In this document: piece after piece, positions 7,179 through 15,879 of the stretch | Layout of the letters: each line of letters opens with the position of its first letter | Position numbering within the stretch: the stretch's first letter is position 1 | Source: Fibrobacter succinogenes | Lineage (GTDB): Bacteria; Fibrobacterota; Fibrobacteria; Fibrobacterales; Fibrobacteraceae | Assembly: GCA_902791475.1 (NCBI GenBank) | Contig: CADAWC010000017.1 | Span: 1 to 64,000 of the forward strand | Reading direction: 5' to 3' | Length of the DNA: 64,000 nt | Notes under the pieces: model-generated | What the model saw: only the letters and a program-made list of their open reading frames with translations | Databases searched by the model: none | Told to the model about the DNA's origin: nothing | Made by a program: the position numbers and the translations under genes

Positions 7179-8720
7179 ATGTGGGATAAATCGTATTTAG
7201 AAAAGTTGAGCGAACGCAACGCCAAGGCACAGGCCGGTGGCGGCGCCGCTCGTGTAGAAAAGCAGCATTCCCAGGGCAAGCTCACCGCTCGCGAACGCCT
7301 TGAAATCCTTTTTGACAAGGGAACATTCAAGGAAATCGGTGCCATGCGCCTTTCCCAGAGCATCGAGCTCCCGGAATCCAAGCGCATTTACGGTGACGGT
7401 GTCGTGACGGGTTACGGCAAGATCAATGGCCGCCCGGTTTACGCCTGCTCTCAGGACTTCACGGTGAGCGGCGGTTCTCTCGGTTCCGCACACGCGAAGA
7501 AGATTTGCCACGTGATGGACCTCGCCCTTGATTCCATGGTGCCGTTCATCAGCATCAACGATGGCGGTGGCGCCCGTATCGAAGAAGGCGTTAGCTCCCT
7601 CGACGGTTACAGTGGCATTTTTGCCCGTAACACTTGGGCAAGCGGCGTGATTCCGCAGATTTCCGTGATTCTCGGACCGTGCGCAGGCGGTGCTTGCTAC
7701 TCCCCGGCTATTACAGACTTTATCTTCATGACCGAAAAGACGAGCCAGATGTTCATCACGGGCCCGGCTGTCGTGAAGGCTGTGACTGCTGAAGTCGTGA
7801 CCCCGGACCAGCTCGGTGGCGCAGGCGTTCATTCTTCCAAGTCCGGTGTTGCACACTTCGTGTACAAGGACGACAAGGAATGCCTCGAAGGCGTGCGTAA
7901 CTTGCTCAAGTACCTCCCGCAGAGCAACACAGACAAGTCTGTCGCTCAGGCCGGTACAATCGTGGACAAGTCCGCCGACATCGAAGAAATCATTCCGGAC
8001 AACTTCAAGCGCGCTTACGATGTCCGTGACGTGCTCAACTGCTTTGCCGATAAGGATTCCTTCCTCGAAATCCAGCCGGAATTTGCAAAGAACGTTGTCA
8101 TCGGCTTTATCCGCCTCGACGGTAACGTGATTGGCGTTGTCGCTAACCAGCCGAAATACCTCGCCGGTTCTTTGGACGTGGACGCAAGCGATAAGGCAGC
8201 ACGCTTTGTCCGCTTCTGCGATAGCTTCAACATTCCTATCCTTACGCTCGAAGACGTTCCGGGTTACATGCCGGGTACGAAGCAGGAACACAACGGCATT
8301 ATCCGCCACGGTGCAAAGCTCCTCTTTGCATACGCCGAAGCAACAGTGCCGCGCGTGACGCTCATCCTCCGCAAGGCTTACGGTGGCGCATACATCGCCA
8401 TGAACAGCAAGAACCTCGGTGCAGACTGCGTGTTCGCCCTCCCGATCGCTCAGATTGCCGTTATGGGTGCTGAAGGCGCTGTCGACATTCTCCGCAGAAA
8501 GGAAATTGCCGCTTCTGCAGAACCGGCCAAGCTCCGCGAACAGTACATCGCTCAGTACGAAGAAAAGTACTTGAACCCGTACATTGCCGCAGGCAACGGA
8601 TTCATTGACGAAGTCATTGAACCGAAGAGCGTTCGCGACCGCCTTGTTTCTGCATTCGAAAACTTGAAGAACAAGAAGAAGGCTGTGCTTTGGAAGAAGC
8701 ACGGAAATATTCCGCTGTAA
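7179..8720 (+). CDS. Acyl-CoA carboxylase beta subunit (carboxyltransferase; propionyl/methylmalonyl-CoA type)
   Basis: A 513-residue carboxyltransferase of the PccB/MmdA family. These proteins move a carboxyl group between biotin and an acyl-CoA in acetyl- or propionyl-CoA carboxylases and in sodium-pumping methylmalonyl-CoA decarboxylase. Family landmarks are the N-terminal 'GKLTARERLEILFD', the GGARIEEGV oxyanion region, 'GPCAGGACYSPA' and the C-terminal 'PVPGYMPGT'-like segment ('DVPGYMPGTKQEHNGI'). An AGGA ribosome binding site is present. Biotin carrier, biotin carboxylase and decarboxylase membrane subunits are not in the window. The fabD neighbour suggests malonyl-CoA supply, but a role in succinate/propionate metabolism is equally possible. 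Confidence 0.85.
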   Translation: MWDKSYLEKLSERNAKAQAGGGAARVEKQHSQGKLTARERLEILFDKGTFKEIGAMRLSQSIELPESKRIYGDGVVTGYGKINGRPVYACSQDFTVSGGSLGSAHAKKICHVMDLALDSMVPFISINDGGGARIEEGVSSLDGYSGIFARNTWASGVIPQISVILGPCAGGACYSPAITDFIFMTEKTSQMFITGPAVVKAVTAEVVTPDQLGGAGVHSSKSGVAHFVYKDDKECLEGVRNLLKYLPQSNTDKSVAQAGTIVDKSADIEEIIPDNFKRAYDVRDVLNCFADKDSFLEIQPEFAKNVVIGFIRLDGNVIGVVANQPKYLAGSLDVDASDKAARFVRFCDSFNIPILTLEDVPGYMPGTKQEHNGIIRHGAKLLFAYAEATVPRVTLILRKAYGGAYIAMNSKNLGADCVFALPIAQIAVMGAEGAVDILRRKEIAASAEPAKLREQYIAQYEEKYLNPYIAAGNGFIDEVIEPKSVRDRLVSAFENLKNKKKAVLWKKHGNIPL

Positions 8721-8734
8721 TGCGCTCAGCCTTC

Positions 8735-8786
8735 GGCTGGCGAGTTACTAGTTAGTAGTTACTAGATACTAGTTTGTTACTAAAAA
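8735..8786. repeat. Word-like repeat (TAGTTACTAG type)
   Basis: Imperfect reiteration of TTACTAGTTAG/TAGTTACTAG words between the carboxyltransferase stop and its terminator. The same words recur at 9781-9870. Confidence 0.5.
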
Positions 8787-8822
8787 ATCCCGGTTCCGTC
8801 GCAGGAATCGGGATGTTTTTTT
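8787..8822 (+). terminator. Intrinsic terminator of the fabD operon
   Basis: An 11-bp stem (ATCCCGGTTCC with GGAATCGGGAT, one G-U pair), a 6-nt loop and a run of eight T. Confidence 0.88.
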
Positions 8823-8867
8823 ATAGCAGGTTCATCGTTGACAGAACAGCCATTCTGTATTATTAAA

Positions 8868-8957
8868 GGAGATTCCCGCACGGAGGCGGGAATGACGAAG
8901 AAGCCATACCATTTTTCGAATTAATCATAGAGATTCCCGCACGGAGGCGGGAATGAC
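8868..8957. repeat. Two copies of GAGATTCCCGC...GCGGGAATGAC
   Basis: Nearly identical REP-like units at about 8870-8895 and 8931-8957, each an inverted repeat (TTCCCGC/GCGGGAA) ending in TGAC. The same unit, with a longer centre, occurs twice inside tilS. Confidence 0.7.
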
Positions 8958-8984
8958 AATAAGGGTACGTTACGAAAGTGTTCT

Positions 8985-9773
8985 TTAAGCGAGAGTTTTC
9001 ACGAGGGTTTCGTGCAAGAGGCCGTTGGTAAAGATGACTTGTTCAGCGTCGACGAACTGCATGGGAGAGCCATCGATGTGCGTGGACTTGCCACCTGCTT
9101 CTTCGACGAGGAGCGCAATTGCCGCAATGTCCCACGGATAGCTCATGGTCATCACAAAGCAATCAATGCGACCACAAGCCGTGAAGCACCCCTCAATCAC
9201 AGCGGAGCCAAAGCATTTCACGCGTTCGAACGTTTCTGCTTCGCGAGCAAAGTTATGCGAATTCTGCGCATTAATTTTTACGGCATCGCCCACATTGAAA
9301 TCGCCATTCGAAACAATCGCATGAGTCGGATTCGATTCGCGGCTCACATGAATTTGTTTGCTATTCATGAACGCGCCCACGCCTTTTGCTGCTGTGTAAA
9401 GTTCGCCAAGCTTCGGCAAGTTCACAACAGCAACGAGCGGCTTGCCTTCGAAATGCAAGGCGATTGAGATGCCCCACAGCGGAATGCCACGGCTAAAGTT
9501 CACCGTACCATCAACCGGATCAATAATCCAGCGGTAACGCGGATCAGAGCCTTCGATGATGCCCGCTTCTTCTGTGCGGATGGAATGCGTCGGAAATGCG
9601 GCACGCAATCCATCGACAATAAGTTTTTCACTAGAAACATCAGCGATTGTCACAACGTCTTTAACAGTCTTATAGCGGACATCGCCAAGGTTGTTTTGAA
9701 GTTCTAGGCAAAGGTCACCCGCCTTGCGAGCAAGTTCCTTTGCGACAGAAAGAAATTCGTTAAGGTCTGACAT
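8985..9773 (-). CDS. Inositol monophosphatase family protein (SuhB-like)
   Basis: A 262-residue lithium-sensitive sugar-phosphatase family member that uses two or three magnesium ions to hydrolyse phosphate monoesters such as inositol-1-phosphate. The metal site is visible as EE at residues 68-69, DPVDGT (85-90) and the distal motif 'YPWDIAAIALLVEEAGG'. Length and motif order are normal for the family. Substrate may be inositol phosphate, a histidinol-phosphate-type compound or another sugar phosphate. The gene stands alone. There is no Shine-Dalgarno sequence; TATAAT lies 5 nt before the ATG, which could mean a leaderless transcript. Confidence 0.85.
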   Translation of the reverse strand: MSDLNEFLSVAKELARKAGDLCLELQNNLGDVRYKTVKDVVTIADVSSEKLIVDGLRAAFPTHSIRTEEAGIIEGSDPRYRWIIDPVDGTVNFSRGIPLWGISIALHFEGKPLVAVVNLPKLGELYTAAKGVGAFMNSKQIHVSRESNPTHAIVSNGDFNVGDAVKINAQNSHNFAREAETFERVKCFGSAVIEGCFTACGRIDCFVMTMSYPWDIAAIALLVEEAGGKSTHIDGSPMQFVDAEQVIFTNGLLHETLVKTLA

Positions 9774-9780
9774 AATACAT

Positions 9781-9870
9781 TATAGTTACTAGTTAATAGT
9801 TACTTCGCCCTACGGGCTAGTTACTAGAGTTTTTGTTTTTCTAGTAACTAGTAACTTGAAACTTAGAACT
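9781..9870. repeat. Word-like repeat (TAGTTACTAG type), inverted pair
   Basis: TAGTTACTAGTTAATAGTTAC on one side and CTAGTAACTAGTAAC on the other, around a TCGCCCTACGGGC segment, can fold back on itself. It fills the gap between the phosphatase and the lipoprotein gene. Confidence 0.5.
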
Positions 9871-9884
9871 GCGCCAAAGGCGCA

Positions 9885-12248
9885 CTACTTCTTGTACGCG
9901 CAGCAGCGGAAACCAATGGAAGATGACTTATAGAAAGCCGAAGCCTGACGGTAATTGACCATTTTACCCGTCAAGAAAACAGCTTCCTTTTTCGAGGGCT
10001 TGTAATTCAAACCATTCGATAGTGAATCAAGCCACGACTGTCCACCTTTCTTGTATTCCGAATAAAGAGAATAATCCGTACCGATAACCTTACCATTGGC
10101 ATCGATAACATCATAGAACTGCAACGTATCCTTAAAATCTTTCTTCGTTAATACGTTATACAAAGTTCTCGTTGTATCAGCAACATACACCGTATCAACC
10201 TTAGTTCCTTCACGATAAAGGTATACGGAATCCTGCGTGTAATCAAGGCGCGTATAGAACGGGAATGCGCGGTTGGTGCAGTAAGCAATCGATTCGTGAT
10301 CAAGCCCTTCGTAAACCTTGTAGCTAGCACCTTTCAGCACAGCAGTCGTATCGTCAGAGCGTCCCATCACCCACTCCTGGTACTGCCCCGGCAAGTCTCT
10401 CACGCCCATCGGGTTCATGCAACGCTGGTCACGTTTGGACACGTCCGCTGCAGATATCGAATCATTAGTGCTGACATTGCAATAATTAGACCAATGACTT
10501 GAAACAACTGCAGACTCTTCTTCGATAAAGCCATACGGCAGAGAACCGCCCGACAGGCATACAAGTTCCCAATCGCGTTCGCCGCAAAGCGAAACATCAA
10601 AACCGCTCGCAGAAATAGCTTCGCAAGTTGCCTGCGCTTCTGAATGCAATACATTCGTCATAAACTTTCCAGACTCATCGCGATGTTCAAACCGTTCTAT
10701 GCAGAACGATGTCGTATCAGACGTAGAAACGGCAACAAAGCCTTCAGGACATTCCAGCTCTTTTGAAAGAGCACCCGGAGAAACAAAGACCGTATCGACC
10801 AAAGCTGCAGAATAATACTTGGAATCATCCACAGAACGGATGCGCAAAACAAGAGTATCTCCAGGTGCAACCCAACGGATCGTATCCGTTACAAAAGTAC
10901 CTTCTCCCGTCAGATCAACATCAAAACCATCATTATCATTTTTCTTATAGCGAACGGAATAACGATCGCCACCGGCATAAGAATACTCATGCCAGGACTT
11001 ATCTAGTTTATTGTAATATTCAACAACGTAGCGAGAAACAGATTCATAACAGTCATGTTCATTGCAGCCCTTAGGGACAATGATTTCAGAGTCCGATACA
11101 ATGCCATGATCAAACTTTAGAGGATCAAGGCTACGGCTCCAGAAAATGCGAAGTCTGTTGTTTTCGTCTAGCTTTGCATATCCCGGGAACAGAGAGTCTT
11201 CAATCGTAAACACCTTTTTAGGCATAATGGGAGCAATGGAGTCAGTCGTGTAAACTTCGTGGCAGGCATCGTAAGCCATGTCCACTTCAGAGCCGCTGTA
11301 ATTACCCGCTTCATCCCAAGACGAAATCGCAATGGTGTAAGAATATTTTTTGGTGTTAGAACGAGTCCGGAGACCTTCGACAAATACGCGATAACGATTT
11401 TTCGACATATTCTCCGAATCGTAACCATTGCCGTCAAAAACGACAAAGTTAAGGAAGTTCTTGCGCTTATCGCCATGGTCCACCGTATCTACACGTGTAG
11501 AATCCTTATAACGGCGAATGCGGGCATGACGCTTGTAGAAGCGATTTCCCTTATCATCCGTGCCATCCGGAGTAATAACAGTAACCTTAAGATTCCGAAT
11601 ATCCTCGTCGGAATCCTCAGCCCAAAGGCGAAGATTATAGCCAACAATTTTACCCGAAAGTTCGCCCGGTTTGTAATAGTCGGTCTGGTCCGTGGGGCGC
11701 AGCCATTCAAACATAGCTCCTGTAGACCAAACAGAATCTCTGAGCGGCTCAACCAAAGACGGCGGCTCTTGGTCCTTAAATTGCAAGAAAAGACGCTGTA
11801 CAGCACCAGCATTGCCACCATCCGTATATTCGCAATACATGACTACTTGCAACTTTTCATAATTCTTATCCATGTACTTGACGGCGATATCCGTCAAATC
11901 AAGCGTATCATAATAGCTACTTGTTTTCTCATATTTCCTGAAAAATGCATTTTCAAGACCATTATGGGCAGCCTCAACCTGTTTTTCGTTTACGGAAAGC
12001 GTAGCAGAATCCACCACGGTCGTATCAATCCAGACGCACAAGCCAGAATAGTTATCCATCAAAATCGGGTAACGATATCTAATCTTGTAACATGACGTAC
12101 TTTCAGGATCATCCGAAGAACATTCCCTTATAACAGAATAATCGGAAATTTCCCTGTCAAACAAAAAATCGCTATCGTCATCGTCGTCGGAACAAGCGAT
12201 GAAGAACAGAGCTAGGATAGATACGAGATAAAGTTTTAAATAGCGCAT
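9885..12248 (-). CDS. Large lipoprotein with C-terminal SUMF1/FGE-like domain
   Basis: A surface or periplasmic lipoprotein of about 787 residues. The signal peptide MRYLKLYLVSILALFFIACS has its lipobox Cys at residue 19 and is followed by a poly-Asp tract. The middle (about 130-500) looks like beta-sandwich repeats with Asp- and Tyr-rich segments. The last 270 residues resemble the formylglycine-generating/sulfatase-modifying-factor fold: 'CPEGFVAVSTSDTTSFCIERFEH', a 'LCGERDWELVCLSGG' block, 'LPGQYQEWVMGR' and the ending SIGFRCCAYKK. In Fibrobacter such domains are probably structural or binding modules, not enzymes. The ATG at 12248 was chosen because it gives a normal signal peptide; a GTG three codons upstream is open. 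The gene stands alone. Confidence 0.75.
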   Translation of the reverse strand: MRYLKLYLVSILALFFIACSDDDDDSDFLFDREISDYSVIRECSSDDPESTSCYKIRYRYPILMDNYSGLCVWIDTTVVDSATLSVNEKQVEAAHNGLENAFFRKYEKTSSYYDTLDLTDIAVKYMDKNYEKLQVVMYCEYTDGGNAGAVQRLFLQFKDQEPPSLVEPLRDSVWSTGAMFEWLRPTDQTDYYKPGELSGKIVGYNLRLWAEDSDEDIRNLKVTVITPDGTDDKGNRFYKRHARIRRYKDSTRVDTVDHGDKRKNFLNFVVFDGNGYDSENMSKNRYRVFVEGLRTRSNTKKYSYTIAISSWDEAGNYSGSEVDMAYDACHEVYTTDSIAPIMPKKVFTIEDSLFPGYAKLDENNRLRIFWSRSLDPLKFDHGIVSDSEIIVPKGCNEHDCYESVSRYVVEYYNKLDKSWHEYSYAGGDRYSVRYKKNDNDGFDVDLTGEGTFVTDTIRWVAPGDTLVLRIRSVDDSKYYSAALVDTVFVSPGALSKELECPEGFVAVSTSDTTSFCIERFEHRDESGKFMTNVLHSEAQATCEAISASGFDVSLCGERDWELVCLSGGSLPYGFIEEESAVVSSHWSNYCNVSTNDSISAADVSKRDQRCMNPMGVRDLPGQYQEWVMGRSDDTTAVLKGASYKVYEGLDHESIAYCTNRAFPFYTRLDYTQDSVYLYREGTKVDTVYVADTTRTLYNVLTKKDFKDTLQFYDVIDANGKVIGTDYSLYSEYKKGGQSWLDSLSNGLNYKPSKKEAVFLTGKMVNYRQASAFYKSSSIGFRCCAYKK

Positions 12249-12322
12249 AGAATTCACGCTACTAATTTAGAAAAAACGATAGCAACACGAACACCAAGAA
12301 GCTATATAAAAACGTGTATACC

Positions 12323-12346
12323 GACCCCGGAACGGGGTCCGGGGAG
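12323..12346. repeat. REP-like unit GACCCCG-GAA-CGGGGTC
   Basis: A perfect 7-bp inverted repeat followed by CGGGGAGAC. It belongs to the CCCCGG...CCGGGGTGAC repeat type at 345-430. Confidence 0.5.
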
Positions 12347-12363
12347 ACAAAGCCGAATAAAAA

Positions 12364-12389
12364 CAAAAACCGGGCGCTTTCGCGTCCGG
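12364..12389 (-). terminator. Intrinsic terminator of rplU-rpmA
   Basis: CCGGGCGC and GCGTCCGG pair around a 4-nt loop (12370-12389), with a T run on the minus strand, 24 bp after the rpmA stop codon. Confidence 0.8.
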
Positions 12390-12412
12390 CTTTTAAAAGC
12401 TAACCAAAGTTA

Positions 12413-12673
12413 TTAGGCTTCTTCAGGATAGACAGAGACCTTCTGGCGCTTTGCATCGAGGCGTTCGAACTTCACAGTGCCATCAACGAGGGAGAACAAG
12501 GTAAAGTCCTTGCCCATGCCGACATTGTTGCCCTTGTGGAAGTGAGAACCGCGCTGACGAACGATGATGTTGCCAGCCTTGACGGTTTCGCCCGCATACT
12601 TCTTAACACCAAGGTACTTGGCGTTACTGTCGCGGCCGTTACGTACTGAACCTTGACCTTTCTTATGTGCCAT
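12413..12673 (-). CDS. rpmA: 50S ribosomal protein L27
   Basis: An 86-residue basic ribosomal protein near the peptidyl-transferase centre. Recognised by [19 protein letters not shown], '[11 protein letters not shown]' and 'GNIIVRQRG'. The mature N-terminus reaches the tRNA acceptor ends; there is no extra cleavable N-terminal peptide of the kind found in Firmicutes. The gene lies 3 bp after rplU, the standard order. Confidence 0.97.
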   Translation of the reverse strand: MAHKKGQGSVRNGRDSNAKYLGVKKYAGETVKAGNIIVRQRGSHFHKGNNVGMGKDFTLFSLVDGTVKFERLDAKRQKVSVYPEEA

Positions 12674-12676
12674 GGA

Positions 12677-13162
12677 TTAAGCCTCCTTAGCCTTACGCAG
12701 AGAGTTCTTCTTGACCTTAGCCGGCTTCGGAAGTCCCTGAGCGATCTTTTCCTTGCGAGTGAGCGGCTTGTTCTGAACCTTCTGCTTAGCAAGGGCAGCC
12801 ACGCGAGCGCGGTTGCGGGTAATAACTTGAGGGTCAACGACTGCAGATTCAGCGCCGGAGCGGAGTTCCGTGACGAGCACCTCGGTATAGCCCTGACGAT
12901 GACCGTTACGACGTTCGTAACGAGTACGACGCTTCTTCTTGAACACGATGATCGTGTCTTCCTTGCCATGGGCGAGAACTTCGACCTTGACAGATGCGTC
13001 ATTCAGGACAGGGGTGCCGACTTGCACTTCTTTTCCGGAGAAAAGAAGAACGGACTTGAGCTCCAGTTCAGAACCAACAGCTGCGTCGATCGTCGGGACC
13101 TTGTAGGCCTTGCCGAGTTCGACTTTATACTGGAAACCACCTGTTTCAACAATAGAATACAT
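12677..13162 (-). CDS. rplU: 50S ribosomal protein L21 with C-terminal extension
   Basis: A 23S rRNA-binding protein. The first 103 or so residues are canonical L21 (start MYSIVETGGFQYKV, 'FKKKRRTRYERRNGHRQGYT'). A basic tail of about 55 residues, rich in Lys, Arg and Ala, follows; E. coli L21 lacks it. Such tails occur in some phyla and probably contact rRNA. The gene heads the rplU-rpmA operon behind a TTGATT-16-TATATT promoter, with an AAAAGGA ribosome binding site. Confidence 0.95.
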   Translation of the reverse strand: MYSIVETGGFQYKVELGKAYKVPTIDAAVGSELELKSVLLFSGKEVQVGTPVLNDASVKVEVLAHGKEDTIIVFKKKRRTRYERRNGHRQGYTEVLVTELRSGAESAVVDPQVITRNRARVAALAKQKVQNKPLTRKEKIAQGLPKPAKVKKNSLRKAKEA

Positions 13163-13197
13163 TTTGTAATCCTTTTTAGGTTGCTATTGGGGCCCAA

Positions 13198-13225
13198 AAT
13201 ATAGTAATAGTGCACAGAAAATCAA
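13198..13225 (-). promoter_or_regulatory. Candidate promoter of rplU-rpmA
   Basis: Minus-strand TTGATT (13220-13225), 16-bp spacer, TATATT (13198-13203), 36 nt ahead of the start codon. Confidence 0.55.
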
Positions 13226-13631
13226 AGGGGATGATTGGTAAAAAGTGGCTTATTTCTTGTTAACAATCGCAAAACACGCCAAAAAAAAAACGAATTTTTA
13301 AAGGAAAAAGGTCAAAAAGCAGACCAAACCTCCCCTACAGGCCCATTTTTTTCGCAACCACTACCAATCAAACAACACAACTGCACAGACTCCATTTAGA
13401 AGTCACCTATCAAAAGTCACAAGGAAAACCAGAACGTCCCATACGCACGACTCGCAGACAGATCATCGCATTTACACGCAGACGGATTACCGCTTTTTAA
13501 ATTATAAACAAAAATTTTACAAAATCATTCAACCAATTCAAGTCATTGTGTTTCATACAATTACATTATTTTTAGAACAAAGAACCACAAATAACAAAAT
13601 TTTATTTTATCTAAACATACAAAGAATATAC
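13226..13631. other. Intergenic region without a recognisable gene
   Basis: About 400 bp between the rplU promoter and the protease-like gene. It is rich in CA and A tracts on the plus strand. I see no plausible coding frame, RNA gene or TGACA-type repeat. An open frame entering the next gene from 13548 lacks a ribosome binding site. Confidence 0.5.
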
Positions 13632-13669
13632 TATAATTTATCCAATGAAATTTATTCAATAAATTTCAT
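13632..13669 (+). promoter_or_regulatory. TATAAT box followed by a 25-bp perfect palindrome
   Basis: TATAAT at 13632-13637, then a palindrome at 13645-13669 with 12-bp arms (ATGAAATTTATT / AATAAATTTCAT) and a single central C. The palindrome would overlap the transcription start, 26 bp before the ATG at 13695. That position suits a repressor operator; a 5'-UTR hairpin is the alternative. Confidence 0.55.
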
Positions 13670-13694
13670 ACACACTAACAAGAAGGATAAAAAA

Positions 13695-15437
13695 ATGAAA
13701 TACATCCCGCTACTTATAGCAACCTGTGTTGCAGCATCGGCAAGTGCAGCAACATACAACGCTCAAGGCAAAATCATCAACAGCAAAGATGCTAAGAATC
13801 CAGGCATCGTCAAGTTCGAAAAGAGCAAGACTGTCGCAGCAAAGAAAAACAACAACAAGTCAATTTCACTCGCAAAAACCTACACCGCAGACCAAGTTAC
13901 AGCGGTCAAAGCATCATTCAATTCAAACACGAACGCATACACATTGAATGGCAACACAATTTCCATAGCACAATACAAAGATTTTGTAGACAATTTCGAA
14001 AAGAACGACAAGCCAAGAAAAACTTACACAAGGCTTAACTACACGAACCCAGCAACCCCATACGCAAGCAACAACGGTTCTAACTGTGCAATCAATTCAT
14101 ATCCTACAAACGATAATTTTTTCAACGACCGTGAAGGCGCACTTGACGCAATGCAGTTCATGACGCAATATTCGGAACTCAACTCAACTCATAAATGCAA
14201 CTTTGCCCCATACATAAACGCATGTGGAGCCGGCGTAAAAATGTACAACGTCGTCGGAGATAATAAAATATCACTAAATAACAAATCCTGCAAGAATTCC
14301 GTTTCACGCGATTATTCCTTGGGAATTCAGCACTACTACGCCCATCAATTTTTAAAAGCCGCCGCCCCAAGAATAGCGGAAATAAGCACCGTCAACGAAG
14401 GTAACGCAAGAACAAGTCACAAATTTGCACAACATCCGCTAAACCCATATCAAAACAACATCCAAATCGGCAACATCATCTCAACATCAACAAAAGATGT
14501 AGCTCTCTACAATGAAGAAGCAGCCGAACTAGACGATTACATCTATCACAATCGAGTCATCGAATTAGCCCCCTACACCGAAAACGGGAAAAAAACCGGT
14601 GCAGGAATATCCCTCAACGCAATCAGCGTTGGCGGAGTGAGCAACCCCGAAAGCGTTCCTTATAGGGAAAAATTCTACACATTAGGCGGAAGCACCCCAT
14701 CCCCTAAATTCGCAAACAAGACGGGCGCAGATTACTTAAAACCAGACATTTACAGCTTTTCATATGCAAACAACACTGCAGACGACTACGAAAGAGTAAT
14801 TTTGCACGGCGGAAACAAAGTCGACTTCATGGGCCTTAACGACAGTTGGGGCGGAGCAACAAGCGCAGCAGCAATGGTCGCCGATCTTCTTTCCAAATAT
14901 GATTTCTACAAATGGCACCCCGAAGTTGTAAAAGCATTGATGCTAACAGCACACTCTAGAGAACCAGTCGTAAAAACTGACTACACAACCCCATACGAAT
15001 TTTCGTTTAGCAACCCATCAAAGTTCCATTCCCAGCTCTATAAGCACGTACCTTCATTAAGGGAAATGTTAACCAACAACATTTCTCGTTATTGGTACGG
15101 AAACAACAACGACTTTTTCACAAATGAAAAGATCACATTTACAGAAAATGTCGAAGGAGGAAAACGATACAATATCGCAATTGCATGGCTTGTTCGCGGC
15201 GATTACGCCATGACAGAAAGACACTTGTCTTCCATCTATCAGATAAAAATCTACAACAATCAAAATGGAGCTCAACTAGCAACCTCTGAACATTTAAAAA
15301 CCATCGCCACACAACGTTATCTCGATTTAAACATTCCCACAGGAGTTTCTAAAATCAAGATTGAAATAATTCGTACACGCAACAAGGGCGACCGCGTCAT
15401 CATCGGTTATAACTTGCACAAGATTACGCAAAATTAA
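13695..15437 (+). CDS. Secreted subtilisin-like (S8) protein, probably degenerate
   Basis: A 580-residue exported protein: signal peptide MKYIPLLIATCVAASASA, then an Asn-, Lys- and Thr-rich body. The region around residues 385-425 resembles the catalytic-Ser part of subtilases: 'KPDIYSFSYA', then 'SWGGATSAAAMVADLLSKY' and 'HPEVVKALMLTAHS', matching G-T-S-x-A-A and the following helix. The usual Asp and GHGTH His motifs are not evident in the N-terminal half, so activity is doubtful. The first codon was set at 13695 by an AAGGA site and the signal peptide. Base composition is clearly more AT-rich than the neighbours, a sign of transfer. A palindrome over the promoter suggests regulation. Confidence 0.6.
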   Translation: MKYIPLLIATCVAASASAATYNAQGKIINSKDAKNPGIVKFEKSKTVAAKKNNNKSISLAKTYTADQVTAVKASFNSNTNAYTLNGNTISIAQYKDFVDNFEKNDKPRKTYTRLNYTNPATPYASNNGSNCAINSYPTNDNFFNDREGALDAMQFMTQYSELNSTHKCNFAPYINACGAGVKMYNVVGDNKISLNNKSCKNSVSRDYSLGIQHYYAHQFLKAAAPRIAEISTVNEGNARTSHKFAQHPLNPYQNNIQIGNIISTSTKDVALYNEEAAELDDYIYHNRVIELAPYTENGKKTGAGISLNAISVGGVSNPESVPYREKFYTLGGSTPSPKFANKTGADYLKPDIYSFSYANNTADDYERVILHGGNKVDFMGLNDSWGGATSAAAMVADLLSKYDFYKWHPEVVKALMLTAHSREPVVKTDYTTPYEFSFSNPSKFHSQLYKHVPSLREMLTNNISRYWYGNNNDFFTNEKITFTENVEGGKRYNIAIAWLVRGDYAMTERHLSSIYQIKIYNNQNGAQLATSEHLKTIATQRYLDLNIPTGVSKIKIEIIRTRNKGDRVIIGYNLHKITQN

Positions 15438-15459
15438 CAGCCCCTAAAAATTCCATTCA

Positions 15460-15492
15460 AAGAGTCATTCTTTACAGAATGGCTCTTTTTAG
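15460..15492 (+). terminator. Intrinsic terminator of the protease-like gene
   Basis: AAGAGTCATTC and GAATGGCTCTT pair around TTTACA (one G-U), followed by TTTTT. Confidence 0.8.
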
Positions 15493-15559
15493 TATCGCAA
15501 GCAAATCACAAACAAGATAAATCAGATTTTAGACCAAGTCAGGAAAGACTTCACAAAAG

Positions 15560-15840
15560 AATCTTATTGCAACAGTTTTTTAGGGGCAACGCCCCTAGGC
15601 CACTTCGACAAGCTCAGTGCAACGGAAGGGGTGATGGAAGACTCTTGGGACGCGGTTAGAAATGGTGATGCCGGAACGGAGTCCGGCATGACAGCGGGCG
15701 ATACGACGCGAACCAAGCGGCTGCAATCAGGGGGATTCCTCCCCCTCCCACACACATACATTTATACCTAACCACTAATCACCAACCACTACTTTTAGCG
15801 GCAACTTCCTACATCCTACCGCCTACTGCCTACTTTAATT
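15560..15840. repeat. Composite repeat block before the GH2 gene
   Basis: Contains GGGGCAACGCCCC, a CTTCGACAAGCTCAG unit, a CCGGAACGGAGTCCGG-CATGACA unit and GCTGCAATCAGGGGGATT followed by TCCCCC. The last piece is nearly identical to DNA inside tilS at about 27163-27190. It ends in word-like repeats (ACCACTAATCACCAACCACT; CCTACCGCCTACTGCCTAC). No gene is visible. Confidence 0.6.
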
Positions 15841-15879
15841 TTTCTATCTTTCCTGCGGAATTTTATAAAGGATCCCCTA

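Noticed and set aside
13548..13694. Upstream extension of the subtilisin-like protein
   Set aside because: It would bury the signal peptide; the frame runs through the TATAAT box and palindrome.
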